A stretch of 64,000 bases of DNA from Streptomyces tubercidicus (GTDB taxonomy: Bacteria; Actinomycetota; Actinomycetes; Streptomycetales; Streptomycetaceae), in the NCBI RefSeq assembly GCF_027497495.1, contig NZ_CP114205.1, positions 992,001 to 1,056,000 of the forward strand, written 5' to 3'. This document shows, piece after piece, positions 1 through 8,403 of this stretch. How positions within the stretch are numbered: the first letter of the stretch is position 1; each line of letters opens with the position of its first letter. The translations under genes and the position numbers were made by a program. A model generated the notes under the pieces. It was not told the origin of the DNA and did no database searches. It saw only the letters and a list, made by a program, of their open reading frames with translations.

Positions 1-615
1 CTGCCGCTGGGTGGTGATCTTCTTGCGTTCGTTGCCGACCCGGCGGCTGATCCAGACGAAGAGCGGAAGCAGCAGCAGTGAGACGGCGGTCAGCCGCCAG
101 TCGAGGGCGAGCATGGCGCAGACGGTGGCGAGGACGGAGGTCAGGTTGGAGACCAGGGAGGTGGCGGTGGAGGTGACCGTCGCCTGCATACCGCCGATGT
201 CATTGGCGATCCGGGACTGGACCTCGCCGGTGCGGGTGCGGGTGAAGAAGGCCAGCGGCATCCGCTGCAGCTTGCCGTAGACGGCGGTGCGCAGATCGTG
301 CATGACGCGCTGGCCGACGGTGGTGGAGAGCAGGGTCTGCAGGACGCCGAAGACGCTGGTGGTGACCGCGGTGGCGATCATGCCGAGGGCGAGCAGGGTC
401 AGCAGTCCGGTGCGCCGGCCGGGTATCGCCACGTCCAGGATCTCGCGGAGGAGAAAGGGCGAGGCGACCGAGACCAGCGAGGAGGCGCCGACGAGCAGGC
501 CGACGAGGGCGAGCCGGGCGCGGTAGGGGCGGAAGAGCGCGAGGATCCGCCGCAACGGGACCGGTTTTCCCGGGTCCTTGGGCGGTGCGGTCCACTGGGG
601 TTCGTCGCTGCGCAT
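1..615 (-). CDS. ABC exporter, membrane-spanning half (partial, cut by left edge)
   Basis: Only the first 205 codons lie in the window; the rest, including any ATPase domain, is off the left edge. The visible part is a type IV exporter transmembrane domain: a short polar N-terminus, hydrophobic segments at about residues 30-52, 65-90 and 150-190, and between them the coupling-helix style stretch with FFTRTRTGEVQSRIAND, which is typical of multidrug and lipid ABC exporters. The ATG at 615 is preceded by a GAAGGAG box. It diverges from a MarR-type regulator across 123 bp carrying an inverted repeat, so it is probably the regulator's target. Whether a nucleotide-binding domain is fused cannot be seen; substrate unknown. 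Confidence 0.88.
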   Translation of the reverse strand, partial: MRSDEPQWTAPPKDPGKPVPLRRILALFRPYRARLALVGLLVGASSLVSVASPFLLREILDVAIPGRRTGLLTLLALGMIATAVTTSVFGVLQTLLSTTVGQRVMHDLRTAVYGKLQRMPLAFFTRTRTGEVQSRIANDIGGMQATVTSTATSLVSNLTSVLATVCAMLALDWRLTAVSLLLLPLFVWISRRVGNERKKITTQRQ

Positions 616-682
616 GGGCTCCTTCGGGGGTGCGGAAGACGGCCAGGGGGCCGCCGGACGGACAAGCATCGTGGAGCTTAGC

Positions 683-707
683 TCATTGTTACCTATACTC
701 ACAATGA
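683..707. promoter_or_regulatory. Inverted repeat between divergent ABC exporter and marR genes (candidate MarR operator)
   Basis: Perfect 7-bp arms TCATTGT (683-689) and ACAATGA (701-707) flank an 11-bp spacer holding a TATACT hexamer (694-699). It is a local AT-rich island in very GC-rich DNA, which fits an autoregulated MarR operator overlapping a promoter. The function is inferred from position and symmetry only. Confidence 0.5.
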
Positions 708-738
708 ATAAACTCCGGCTGTCCGCTATCCTCGCGGT

Positions 739-1197
739 ATGCCCTCCTCCGAGCCGACGGTCAGCACCACGAACCTCGCCGAGCAGCTGGTACGGCTGAC
801 CCGCCGGATGCACCGCGCCCAGAAGCACCAGCTGGCCCACCTGGACCTCGCGTTCACCCCCGCGCAGTCCCGGCTGCTGCGGATCGTCGCCCACTACGGC
901 GACACCCCGCCGCGGATGGCCGATCTCGCCGAGCGGCTGGAGGTCGTGCCGCGCGCGGTGACCACGCTGGTGGACGCGCTGGAGACCCAGGGCGCGGTGC
1001 GCCGGGTACCCGATCCGGCCAACCGGCGGGTGATCCGGATCGAGCTGACCGACACCGGCCATACCGCGATGCGGGCGTTGCGCAGCGCACGGCGGGCCGC
1101 GGCGGAGGAGATCCTGGCACCGCTCACCGCCGATCAGCGCGAGGTGCTCGGCGGACTGCTGTCCACCCTGGTCGACGGGCCGGGGGCCCCGCATTGA
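739..1197 (+). CDS. MarR-family transcriptional regulator
   Basis: A 152-residue protein with a winged helix-turn-helix in the middle: the recognition region LAERLEVVPRAVTTLVDALE (about residues 56-75) is followed by the wing DPANRRVIRIELT, the usual MarR layout and length. MarR dimers usually repress an adjacent efflux or oxidoreductase gene and release DNA on binding small aromatic ligands. It diverges from an ABC exporter and is followed after 32 bp by a large FAD/Fe-S dehydrogenase on the same strand, so it may control either. The ATG at 739 lacks a strong Shine-Dalgarno sequence. Confidence 0.9.
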   Translation: MPSSEPTVSTTNLAEQLVRLTRRMHRAQKHQLAHLDLAFTPAQSRLLRIVAHYGDTPPRMADLAERLEVVPRAVTTLVDALETQGAVRRVPDPANRRVIRIELTDTGHTAMRALRSARRAAAEEILAPLTADQREVLGGLLSTLVDGPGAPH

Positions 1198-1229
1198 GCT
1201 GACACACCGTCAACCGGAGGAGTGCCGCC

Positions 1230-4160
1230 ATGCCCCTGCTGGAGCCGGATCCCCAGACCCTGCGGCCCACCGCCCCCGGCGGCCCGGCCCACGACCGGGT
1301 GGCCGCCCCGCGCGCGTCCGGCACCCCCGAGCCGCTGCGCGGTGACCTGATCGCGCTGCTCGGCGCGGACAAGGTGCTCCACAAGCTCTCCGACCTGGTC
1401 CGCTACGCCTCCGACGCCAGCCCGTACCGCTTCGTCCCGCAGGCCGTGGTGATGGCCGAGGATCTCGACGACATCTCCGCGGTCTTCTCCTACGCGCACG
1501 GCAAGGGCCGCAAGGTCGTCTTCCGGGCCGCCGGGACCTCCCTCAACGGCCAGGCGCAGGGCGAGGACATCCTCATCGACGTACGCCGCCACTGGACGGG
1601 CATCGAGGTGCTCGACGGCGGGGCCCGCGCCCGCATCCGGCCGGGGACCACCGTGCTGCGCGCCAACACCACGCTGGCCCGCCACGGCCGGGTACTCGGG
1701 CCCGATCCGGCCAGCGCCGTCGCCTGCACCCTGGGCGGCGTGGTCGCCAACAACGCCTCCGGGATGACGGCCGGCACCACCCGTAACTCCTACCGGACCC
1801 TGGCCTCGGTCACCCTGGTGCTGCCGTCGGGCACCATCGTCGACACCGCGGAAGCGGACGCCGACGCGGAGCTGGCGCACGCCGAACCGGCGCTGTGCGC
1901 GGGCCTGCTGGCGCTGAAGGCGGAGATCGAGGCGGATCCGGACCTGGTGGCCAGGATCCGCGCCAAGTACCAGATCAAGAACACCAACGGCTACCGCCTG
2001 GACGCCTTCCTCGACGGCGCGACACCGGTGGAGATCCTGCGCGGACTGATGGTCGGCTCCGAAGGGACCCTCGGCTTCCTGGCCGAGACCGTCTTCGACA
2101 CCCTGCCGCTGGACCGGTGCACCTCCAGTGCGCTGCTGTTCTTCCCGACGCTCGGCGCCGCGGCCGCGGCCGTACCGCGGTTCAACGCGGCGGGCGCGCG
2201 GGCCGTCGAGCTGATGGACGGCAACACGTTGCGCGCCTCGGTGCGGGTGGCCGGGGTGCCCGCGGACTGGGCGGCGCTGCCCAAGGAGACGACCGCGCTG
2301 CTGGTGGAGTTCCGGGCACCCGACGAGGCCGGCCAGGCGGCGTACGAACGGGCCGCGGCGCAGGTGCTGACGGAACTGGAGCTGGTCGCGCCGGTCCCGT
2401 CCGTCACCAATGCCTTCACCCGGGACCCCGGGGCGATCGGCGGCTACTGGAAGGCGCGCAAGGCGTTCGTGACGGCGGTGGGCGGCTCCCGGCCGCCCGG
2501 GACGACGCTGATCACCGAGGACTTCGCGGTGCCGCCCGCCCGGCTCGCCGAGGCCGGTACGGCCCTGCTGGAACTCCAGTCGCGGCACGGTTTCGACGCG
2601 GCCGTCGCGGGCCACGCCGCACACGGCAATCTGCACTTCCTGCTCGCCTTCGACGCGGCGGAACCGGCCGAGGTGGCGCGCTACGCCGCGTTCATGGACG
2701 AGTTCTGCCGGCTGACCGTCGAGCGCTTCGACGGCTCGCTGAAGGCCGAGCACGCCACCGGCCGGAACATCGCGCCGTTCCTGGAGCTCGAATGGGGCGA
2801 GCGGGCAACGGAGTTGATGTGGCGGATCAAGGAGACCGTGGACCCGCACGGCATCCTGGCGCCGCGGGTGCTGCTGGACCGCGATCCGCGGGCGCATCTG
2901 CGCGGGCTGAAGACCATCCCCCGGGTCGAGGCCCGCGCCGACCCGTGCATCGAATGCGGCTTCTGCGAACCGGCCTGCCCCAGTGGCGACCTGACCACCA
3001 CTCCCCGCCAACGGATCGTGCTGCGCCGCGAGATGCTGCGCCAGCCGGCCGGCTCCCCCGTCACCACCGCGCTGCTGGACGCGTACGGCTATGACGCGGT
3101 GGACACCTGCGCCGGCGACTCGCTCTGCCAACTGGCGTGCCCGGTGGGGATCGACACCGGTGCGCTGATGAAGGAGTTCCGGCACCGGCGCCACACCTCG
3201 CGCGAGGAGTGGGCCGCCGCGCAGTCCGCCCGGCAGTTCAAGGCCGTCGAGAAGGCGGCGCGGCTGGCGGTGGCCGCCGCCGACCGGGTCGGCGACCGGC
3301 TGCTGAGGTCGCTGACCGGCGCGGCCCGTAAGGCCGTGCGCCCCGACCTGGTGCCCGAGTGGCTGCCGCGGATTCCCGGCGCGGCGCCCCGTACCCGGCC
3401 CGTGACCCGGCGGGCGGGGGCGGCAGCGGTCTACTACCCGGCGTGTGTGAACCGGATCTTCGGGCCGCCCGCCGGGTTCGACGGGCCGTCGCTGCCCGAG
3501 GCGGTGGTGGCGGTGTCCCGGCGGGCGGGCCGGCCGGTGTGGATTCCGCCGGACGTGGCCGGGACCTGCTGCGCCACGATCTGGCAGTCCAAGGGGTACC
3601 GGAGCGGCACCGAGGTGATGGCCAACCGGATCGTCGAGGCGGCCTGGGGGTGGACGGCGGGCGGCCTGCTGCCTCTGGTGGTGGACGCGTCCTCGTGCAC
3701 CCTGGGCCTCGCCCATGAGGTCGTGCCGTATCTGACGCCCGGCAATCGCGCGCTGCACCAGGAGCTGACCGTCGTCGACTCGGTCGTCTGGGCGGCCGAG
3801 GAGCTGCTGCCCCGTCTGGAGACGGTCCGCACGGTCGGCTCGGCGGTGCTCCATCCCACCTGCGCCATGGAGCACTTGGGCGACGGGACAGCGCTGCGAC
3901 GGGTCGCCGAGGCCTGTGCGCGGGAGGTCGTGGTGCCGGATGACGTGGGCTGCTGTGCGTTCGCCGGGGACCGCGGGATGCTGCACAGGGAGCTGACCGA
4001 GTCGGCCACCGCGAAGGAGGCGGCCGAGGTGACCGCCCGGCACTTCGACGCGCATCTGTCGGCGAACCGGATGTGCGAGGTCGGGATGGACCATGCGACG
4101 GCGGGCCGGGGCTATTACTCGGTCCTCCAGGCGCTGGAGAGGGCCACCCGGCCCGCTTGA
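1230..4160 (+). CDS. FAD-binding and Fe-S cluster dehydrogenase (D-lactate/glycolate dehydrogenase type)
   Basis: A 976-residue fusion. Residues about 70-210 form the FAD-binding PCMH domain (AAGTSLNGQAQGEDILIDVRR and the LGGVVANNASGM flavin loop); the FAD-linked oxidase C-terminal domain follows to about residue 560. Two ferredoxin-type cysteine clusters come next (CIECGFCEPACP near 573, CAGDSLCQLACP near 626), then two CCG-type cysteine-rich halves (CCAT near 779, CCAFAG near 907). This is the architecture of membrane-associated quinone-linked D-lactate dehydrogenases (Dld-II/GlcD-GlcF fusions), which oxidise a 2-hydroxy acid and pass electrons to quinone. GGAGG precedes the ATG. Its stop lies 2 bp from that of the convergent amylase. 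The exact hydroxy-acid substrate is not decided by sequence. Confidence 0.92.
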   Translation: MPLLEPDPQTLRPTAPGGPAHDRVAAPRASGTPEPLRGDLIALLGADKVLHKLSDLVRYASDASPYRFVPQAVVMAEDLDDISAVFSYAHGKGRKVVFRAAGTSLNGQAQGEDILIDVRRHWTGIEVLDGGARARIRPGTTVLRANTTLARHGRVLGPDPASAVACTLGGVVANNASGMTAGTTRNSYRTLASVTLVLPSGTIVDTAEADADAELAHAEPALCAGLLALKAEIEADPDLVARIRAKYQIKNTNGYRLDAFLDGATPVEILRGLMVGSEGTLGFLAETVFDTLPLDRCTSSALLFFPTLGAAAAAVPRFNAAGARAVELMDGNTLRASVRVAGVPADWAALPKETTALLVEFRAPDEAGQAAYERAAAQVLTELELVAPVPSVTNAFTRDPGAIGGYWKARKAFVTAVGGSRPPGTTLITEDFAVPPARLAEAGTALLELQSRHGFDAAVAGHAAHGNLHFLLAFDAAEPAEVARYAAFMDEFCRLTVERFDGSLKAEHATGRNIAPFLELEWGERATELMWRIKETVDPHGILAPRVLLDRDPRAHLRGLKTIPRVEARADPCIECGFCEPACPSGDLTTTPRQRIVLRREMLRQPAGSPVTTALLDAYGYDAVDTCAGDSLCQLACPVGIDTGALMKEFRHRRHTSREEWAAAQSARQFKAVEKAARLAVAAADRVGDRLLRSLTGAARKAVRPDLVPEWLPRIPGAAPRTRPVTRRAGAAAVYYPACVNRIFGPPAGFDGPSLPEAVVAVSRRAGRPVWIPPDVAGTCCATIWQSKGYRSGTEVMANRIVEAAWGWTAGGLLPLVVDASSCTLGLAHEVVPYLTPGNRALHQELTVVDSVVWAAEELLPRLETVRTVGSAVLHPTCAMEHLGDGTALRRVAEACAREVVVPDDVGCCAFAGDRGMLHRELTESATAKEAAEVTARHFDAHLSANRMCEVGMDHATAGRGYYSVLQALERATRPA

Positions 4161-4162
4161 GG

Positions 4163-5533
4163 TCAGCGCGTGAGGTGCAGCGCCACCGCTCCCTTGGCGG
4201 GGACGGAGAGCCGGGCCTTCCCGTCGTCCCCCACGGTGACGGTGTGGCCGTCGCACGCGGACGGCTTGGCCGCCACGACATTGCAGTACGTACCGGCGGG
4301 CAGCGAGGTGGCGAAGGTCTGTGTCAGCTCCCCGTCACCGTTGTTGAGGGCGACGAACCCCTTGCCATCCCGGGCGAAGGCGATCGCGCTGCCGCCGTTG
4401 TCCCACCAGTCGGTCAGCTCCGCCGCGCCCACCGCATTGCGGAAACCGACCATCCCGGTGATCGCCTGCTTGGCGTGCTGACGGGTCCAGCCGTCGCTGC
4501 CGCCGGGCGGTCCGGCGTCCTTGTCGGACCATTCATAGCCGGAGTAGACGTTCGGCGCCCCGTAGGGCGAGGCGAGCATGAAGACGTTGGCCAGTGTGTA
4601 GGCGGCGCCGTCCTTGTAGGTGAGCGTCGAGCCGTTGCGCTCGGTGTCCCAGTTGTCGACGAAGGTACGGGCCTTGTCGCTGCCGAGCTTGCCGTCCGCG
4701 ATGGTCTTGAGCTGAGCGAGGTTGCCGCCCTGGAAGGCGCTCTTGAGATGGCTGCCGTAACGGAATTCATCGACATCGCCGTTGCCGGTGTACTCCTCGG
4801 GCCGCACCGCCTCACCGGCGCCGTGGATGACCTCCTGCACCCAGTAGCCGGGGGCGCGCATCGTGCCCTTGATGGCGGCGAGGTCGGAGGCCGGGATGTG
4901 CTTGGCGGCGTCCGCCCGGAGGCCGTCCACGCCCAGCGACCGCAGATCGTCGAGGTACTTGGCGATGGTGGCGCGGACCTGGTCGCGGCCGGTGTCGAGG
5001 TCGGCGAGGCCCACCAGTTCGCAGGTCTGGACGTCGTCGCGGTCGCCGTAGTCGGAGATGCTCTTGCGGCAGCCGTGGAAGTCCTGGTCCTGGTAGGTGC
5101 CGGGGTAGTCGTACTTGGTGTACTGGGTGCCGCCGGTGCCCGTACCGGATCCGGCCGCCATGTGGTTGATGACGGCGTCGGCGATGACCTTGACGCCCGC
5201 GTCGTGGCAGGCGCTGACCATCGAGGCGAACGCGGTCCGGTCGCCGAGCCGTCCGGCAATCTTGTAGCTGACGGGTTGGTAGGAGGTCCACCACTGGTCG
5301 CCCTGGATGTGCTCGGAGGCGGGTGAGACCTCGACATAGCCGTAGCCGGCCGGGCCGAGCTGATCGGTGCATGCCTGGGCGACGTCCGCGTACTTCCACT
5401 CGAACAGCGTGGCGGTGACGGTCCTTTCGCCGGGTGGGGCGGCCTGGGAGGGCCACGGGGCGAAGGTGGCGAGGCCGGCCGCGGCCAGTACTCCGGCCAG
5501 CGCCCGGACCGGCACACGGGAACGTTGCTGCAT
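4163..5533 (-). CDS. Secreted alpha-amylase, glycoside hydrolase family 13
   Basis: A 456-residue protein with a classical signal peptide (residues 1-31, cleavage near SQA-A). GH13 conserved regions appear in order: DAVINH (about 119), GLRADAAKH with the nucleophile Asp (about 205), EVIH with the acid/base Glu (about 232), and FVDNWDTER (about 289). The fourth usually has His where this protein has Trp. The beta-sandwich domain C closes the protein; there is no C-terminal starch-binding module, so it is a short single-catalytic-unit amylase. An AAGGAG box sits upstream of the ATG at 5533. A CTTGCAG-type operator lies 120-150 bp upstream, as for Streptomyces amylases repressed by the LacI-family regulator MalR/Reg1. 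Expected role: extracellular starch hydrolysis. Confidence 0.94.
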   Translation of the reverse strand: MQQRSRVPVRALAGVLAAAGLATFAPWPSQAAPPGERTVTATLFEWKYADVAQACTDQLGPAGYGYVEVSPASEHIQGDQWWTSYQPVSYKIAGRLGDRTAFASMVSACHDAGVKVIADAVINHMAAGSGTGTGGTQYTKYDYPGTYQDQDFHGCRKSISDYGDRDDVQTCELVGLADLDTGRDQVRATIAKYLDDLRSLGVDGLRADAAKHIPASDLAAIKGTMRAPGYWVQEVIHGAGEAVRPEEYTGNGDVDEFRYGSHLKSAFQGGNLAQLKTIADGKLGSDKARTFVDNWDTERNGSTLTYKDGAAYTLANVFMLASPYGAPNVYSGYEWSDKDAGPPGGSDGWTRQHAKQAITGMVGFRNAVGAAELTDWWDNGGSAIAFARDGKGFVALNNGDGELTQTFATSLPAGTYCNVVAAKPSACDGHTVTVGDDGKARLSVPAKGAVALHLTR

Positions 5534-5651
5534 CTTGCGGCTCCTTGGTCATGGGGCACGGCAGCGCGCACCGCGCCCACGAGAGCAGCCACGCGCCGGC
5601 CGCCATGGGGGATGTCCGTACCGGAGCCTGCCGTTCGCCTCGTGGACACGT

Positions 5652-5689
5652 CAAGGCTTTCTGCAAGGCTTTTCAGTGACTTGCGAAAG
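5652..5689. promoter_or_regulatory. CTTGCAG-type operator upstream of the amylase gene
   Basis: Direct repeats CAAGGCTTT at 5652-5660 and 5664-5672 (12-bp period) are followed by CTTGCGAAAG at 5680-5689, an imperfect inverted copy of CTTTCTGCAAG (5657-5667). On the minus strand this presents CTTGCAG, the element established upstream of Streptomyces alpha-amylase genes and bound by MalR/Reg1. It lies in the 329-bp divergent gap between the amylase and the GH109-type gene. Confidence 0.6.
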
Positions 5690-5741
5690 GTGCTGGCGGT
5701 GGCCCGTCCTGCCTTGCCGCGAAGGATCCGGTAATGCGGCA

Positions 5742-5786
5742 AAGAGTCCAAGCGTGCCGTAACAAGAGTCCAATCGGCCCTCTTGT
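5742..5786. promoter_or_regulatory. Direct and inverted repeats upstream of the GH109-type gene
   Basis: AAGAGTCCAA occurs exactly twice, at 5742-5751 and 5764-5773, 22 bp apart (about two helical turns). In addition ACAAGAG (5762-5768) and CTCTTGT (5780-5786) form a perfect inverted repeat with an 11-bp spacer. The block lies 77-120 bp upstream of the ATG at 5863 and could be a regulator site for that gene. The regulator is unknown. Confidence 0.4.
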
Positions 5787-5862
5787 GCCTCAGGCCGACG
5801 GCCGACAGGGTCCTGACCGAGGTTCACGTATGCCCCGGCACACCACCGCTCCTGGAGGACCG

Positions 5863-7293
5863 ATGAACGAGGCACCATCGCAGAACCACGACGACAACGA
5901 GGCCGGGCCGAGCCGCCGTTCGGTCCTGTGGACCGCCGGTGCGGCGGGCGCCGGGCTGGGGCTGGGCGGCCTGTCGTCCGGACCGGCCGCGGCGGCCGCA
6001 CCGGGCGCCGCGGGCCCCGCGACGGCCGCCGCGGCCCCCCGCGCCACGGGCCGGACGATGATCGGAGTGCCGTTCGAGCGGCGCGGCACCGTACGTGTCG
6101 GGATCATCGGCCTCGGCAACCGGGGCGGCAGCATGATCGACCTCTTTCTCGCGGTGCCGGGCGTCCGCGTCGTCGCGCTGTGCGACCCGGTGAAGGAGAA
6201 GACCGCCAAGGCCGCCAAGAAGGTCACCGACGCGGGGCAGCCGGCGCCCGCCGTCTACACCAAGGGCGAGCACGACTTCGAGAACCTCTGCAAGCGCGGC
6301 GACATCGACTTCGTCTACGCGGCCACGCCCTGGGACTGGCATTTCGACATGGCGAAGACCGCGATGCTCAACGGCAAGCATGTGGGCGTGGAATGCCCCC
6401 TGGCGCTGCGCCTGGACCAGCTGTGGGAGCTGGTCGACCTCTCCGAGCGCACCCGCAGACACTGTATGCAGCTGGAGAACTGCTGTTACGGCAAGAACGA
6501 GATGCGGGTGCTGCGGATGGCCCATGCGGGCCTGTTCGGAGACCTGCTGCACGGCGCCGGCGCCTACAACCACGATCTGCGCGGCCTGATGTTCGACCCC
6601 AAGTACTACGAGGGGCCCTGGCGCCGGCTGTGGCACACCCGGCTGCGCGGCGACCTCTACCCCAACCACGGATTCGGCCCGGTCGCCAACTACATGGACG
6701 TCAACCGCGGTGACCGCGCCGTACGGATCTCCAGCTTCGGCACCCCCGCGCTCGGTCTCGCCGCCTACCGCAAGGAACACATGCCGGCGAACGACCCCAG
6801 CTGGAAGGAGTCGTATATCGAGAGCGACCGGACGATCAGCCTCGTCCAGACCGCCAAGGGGCGGGTGATCCGGCTGGAGCACGATGTCTCCACCCCGCAC
6901 CCGTACAGCCGGATCAACAGCCTCGGCGGCACCAAGGGCGTCTTCGAGGACTACCCCGAGCGGATCTATCTGGAGCCGGACCAGAGCAACGACGAGTGGG
7001 GCGACTTCAGCAAGTACGCGGAGTGGGACCACTGGCTGTGGAAGGAGCACGCCAACCCGCCCGGCGGACACGGCGGTATGGACTACATGCTGGTCTTCCG
7101 GCTGATCCAGTGCATGCGGCTGGGCCTCGTCCCGGACTTCGACGTCTATGACGCGGCGACCTGGACCGCGCCGGTGCCGTTGAGCGATCTGTCGATCAAG
7201 GCGAAGGGCGCGCCGCAGGAGATCCCCGACTTCACCCGCGGGCTGTGGAAGAAGGCGCGGCCGGGGATGGATTCGAAGAAGCCCGAGGAGTAG
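5863..7293 (+). CDS. Tat-exported Gfo/Idh/MocA oxidoreductase, GH109-type glycosidase
   Basis: A 476-residue protein starting at the ATG 4 bp after GGAGG. A twin-arginine signal is visible ([10 protein letters not shown], residues about 17-26, then a long Ala/Gly hydrophobic stretch). The mature part begins with a Rossmann fold ([11 protein letters not shown], about residue 78), followed by [37 protein letters not shown] and [15 protein letters not shown]. The last two blocks are characteristic of glycoside hydrolase family 109, which cleaves alpha-N-acetylgalactosaminides or related sugars by an NAD-dependent oxidation/elimination cycle. Export with a pre-bound cofactor fits the Tat route. 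Substrate specificity is not shown by the sequence. Confidence 0.85.
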   Translation: MNEAPSQNHDDNEAGPSRRSVLWTAGAAGAGLGLGGLSSGPAAAAAPGAAGPATAAAAPRATGRTMIGVPFERRGTVRVGIIGLGNRGGSMIDLFLAVPGVRVVALCDPVKEKTAKAAKKVTDAGQPAPAVYTKGEHDFENLCKRGDIDFVYAATPWDWHFDMAKTAMLNGKHVGVECPLALRLDQLWELVDLSERTRRHCMQLENCCYGKNEMRVLRMAHAGLFGDLLHGAGAYNHDLRGLMFDPKYYEGPWRRLWHTRLRGDLYPNHGFGPVANYMDVNRGDRAVRISSFGTPALGLAAYRKEHMPANDPSWKESYIESDRTISLVQTAKGRVIRLEHDVSTPHPYSRINSLGGTKGVFEDYPERIYLEPDQSNDEWGDFSKYAEWDHWLWKEHANPPGGHGGMDYMLVFRLIQCMRLGLVPDFDVYDAATWTAPVPLSDLSIKAKGAPQEIPDFTRGLWKKARPGMDSKKPEE

Positions 7294-7407
7294 GAGCCGG
7301 GGGTGCTCCGGGGGCCCGGCGGGCGGTGGCGGCGCGCCGGCCGGGCTCTCCTCGTCGACGGCGTACGCCCCGCACGCCCGGCGCTCCCGTGCGCCCCGTT
7401 ATGCCTC

Positions 7408-8166
7408 TCAGGCGGCCAGGTGCGCCTTGTCCCCCATGACGACGACGGGGCGCCGCGCCGGATCGAGGGCGCGCAACAAGGCCCGCATACCGGTCTTCGG
7501 GACGCTGACACAGGCGGATGTGCCGCTTCCATGGTCCATATGCAGCCAAACCCCGCCGCCCTTGGACTGGCCCTCCGGCCGGGTCGGGTCCAGTGGGGAG
7601 GTCCCCTTGACGCGGTTGTAGTTGATGGCGACGACATAGTCGAAGTCGTGGCGAGTGTTCTGGGACCAGTACGACGGCGGGGTGAACGCCGATGAGTGCG
7701 TATAGGGCAGCTTGGCGCCGGGGTCCGCGAGCACACCGCCCGCGTCGGTCAGCGTGAACACCCCGACGGGGCTGCGCTTGTCCCCTTCGTGATGATTCAC
7801 CGTCCAGCCGCGCCGGCCGTTGTGCGCGTCCCAACTCCCTTTACGGCCCCAGCCGTTGGCGCCCTTGTCGTAGAGGACGACGGTGGCGTCGGCGGAGTTC
7901 ACACCCGCGCCGTAGACCGCCACGACCTGCCGGGAAGCGGCCGGGATCCGTGCGCGCAGCGCCGCGCCGACCTCGGGGATGCGCTTGAGGTGCGTAGTGG
8001 CCGACCCGCCATGCGCCGGACCACCGGGCCGCTCCCCCTTCGCCGCGCCGTCATCCTTGCCACCGCCGTCCCGGCCGCCGCCCGTACCGCCACCGCAGCC
8101 CACCAGAAGAACCAGCCCCGCCGCGGCCACCGCCGCCACCCGTATCGCCCTGCCCGCTGTCCGCAT
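7408..8166 (-). CDS. L,D-transpeptidase-like (YkuD family) lipoprotein
   Basis: A 252-residue protein. A lipobox LLVGC puts the lipidated Cys at residue 24, followed by a Gly/Lys-rich linker. The C-terminal half resembles YkuD-type L,D-transpeptidases: VWLHMDHGSGTSACVSV (Cys near residue 219) is the HxxxxS-x-C region that attacks the peptidoglycan stem peptide. The spacing and the missing HGC triplet place it in a divergent branch of the superfamily. The ATG at 8166 was chosen because it immediately precedes the signal sequence; reading on upstream adds 87 unlikely residues. It probably sits on the outer face of the membrane. It converges on the GH109-type gene. Confidence 0.72.
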   Translation of the reverse strand: MRTAGRAIRVAAVAAAGLVLLVGCGGGTGGGRDGGGKDDGAAKGERPGGPAHGGSATTHLKRIPEVGAALRARIPAASRQVVAVYGAGVNSADATVVLYDKGANGWGRKGSWDAHNGRRGWTVNHHEGDKRSPVGVFTLTDAGGVLADPGAKLPYTHSSAFTPPSYWSQNTRHDFDYVVAINYNRVKGTSPLDPTRPEGQSKGGGVWLHMDHGSGTSACVSVPKTGMRALLRALDPARRPVVVMGDKAHLAA

Positions 8167-8403
8167 GGCCCCATGGTCGCACTCAGGGTCCGACGGCCAG
8201 TCAGCGCTCACCCGCCGCCCCGAACCGGCGCACGCACGATTGTCCGGATCGCGCGGCCACATCGGAAAAACCGTTTGAAATCCGCCCAGCCCGCGGGCCA
8301 CCCTTCCAGCACCTCCACCGGCGACGAGACCTCCGCGGGAGGGCACTTCGCCTGCCGGGACGGCCCGCTGCCGCCCCCTCACCACGACTCCGGCTGGATC
8401 AGC

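Noticed and set aside
1134..4256. 1040-residue antisense open frame over the dehydrogenase gene
   Set aside because: High-GC shadow: Arg/Gly/Pro-rich translation, no domain, and the plus-strand gene has clear motifs throughout.
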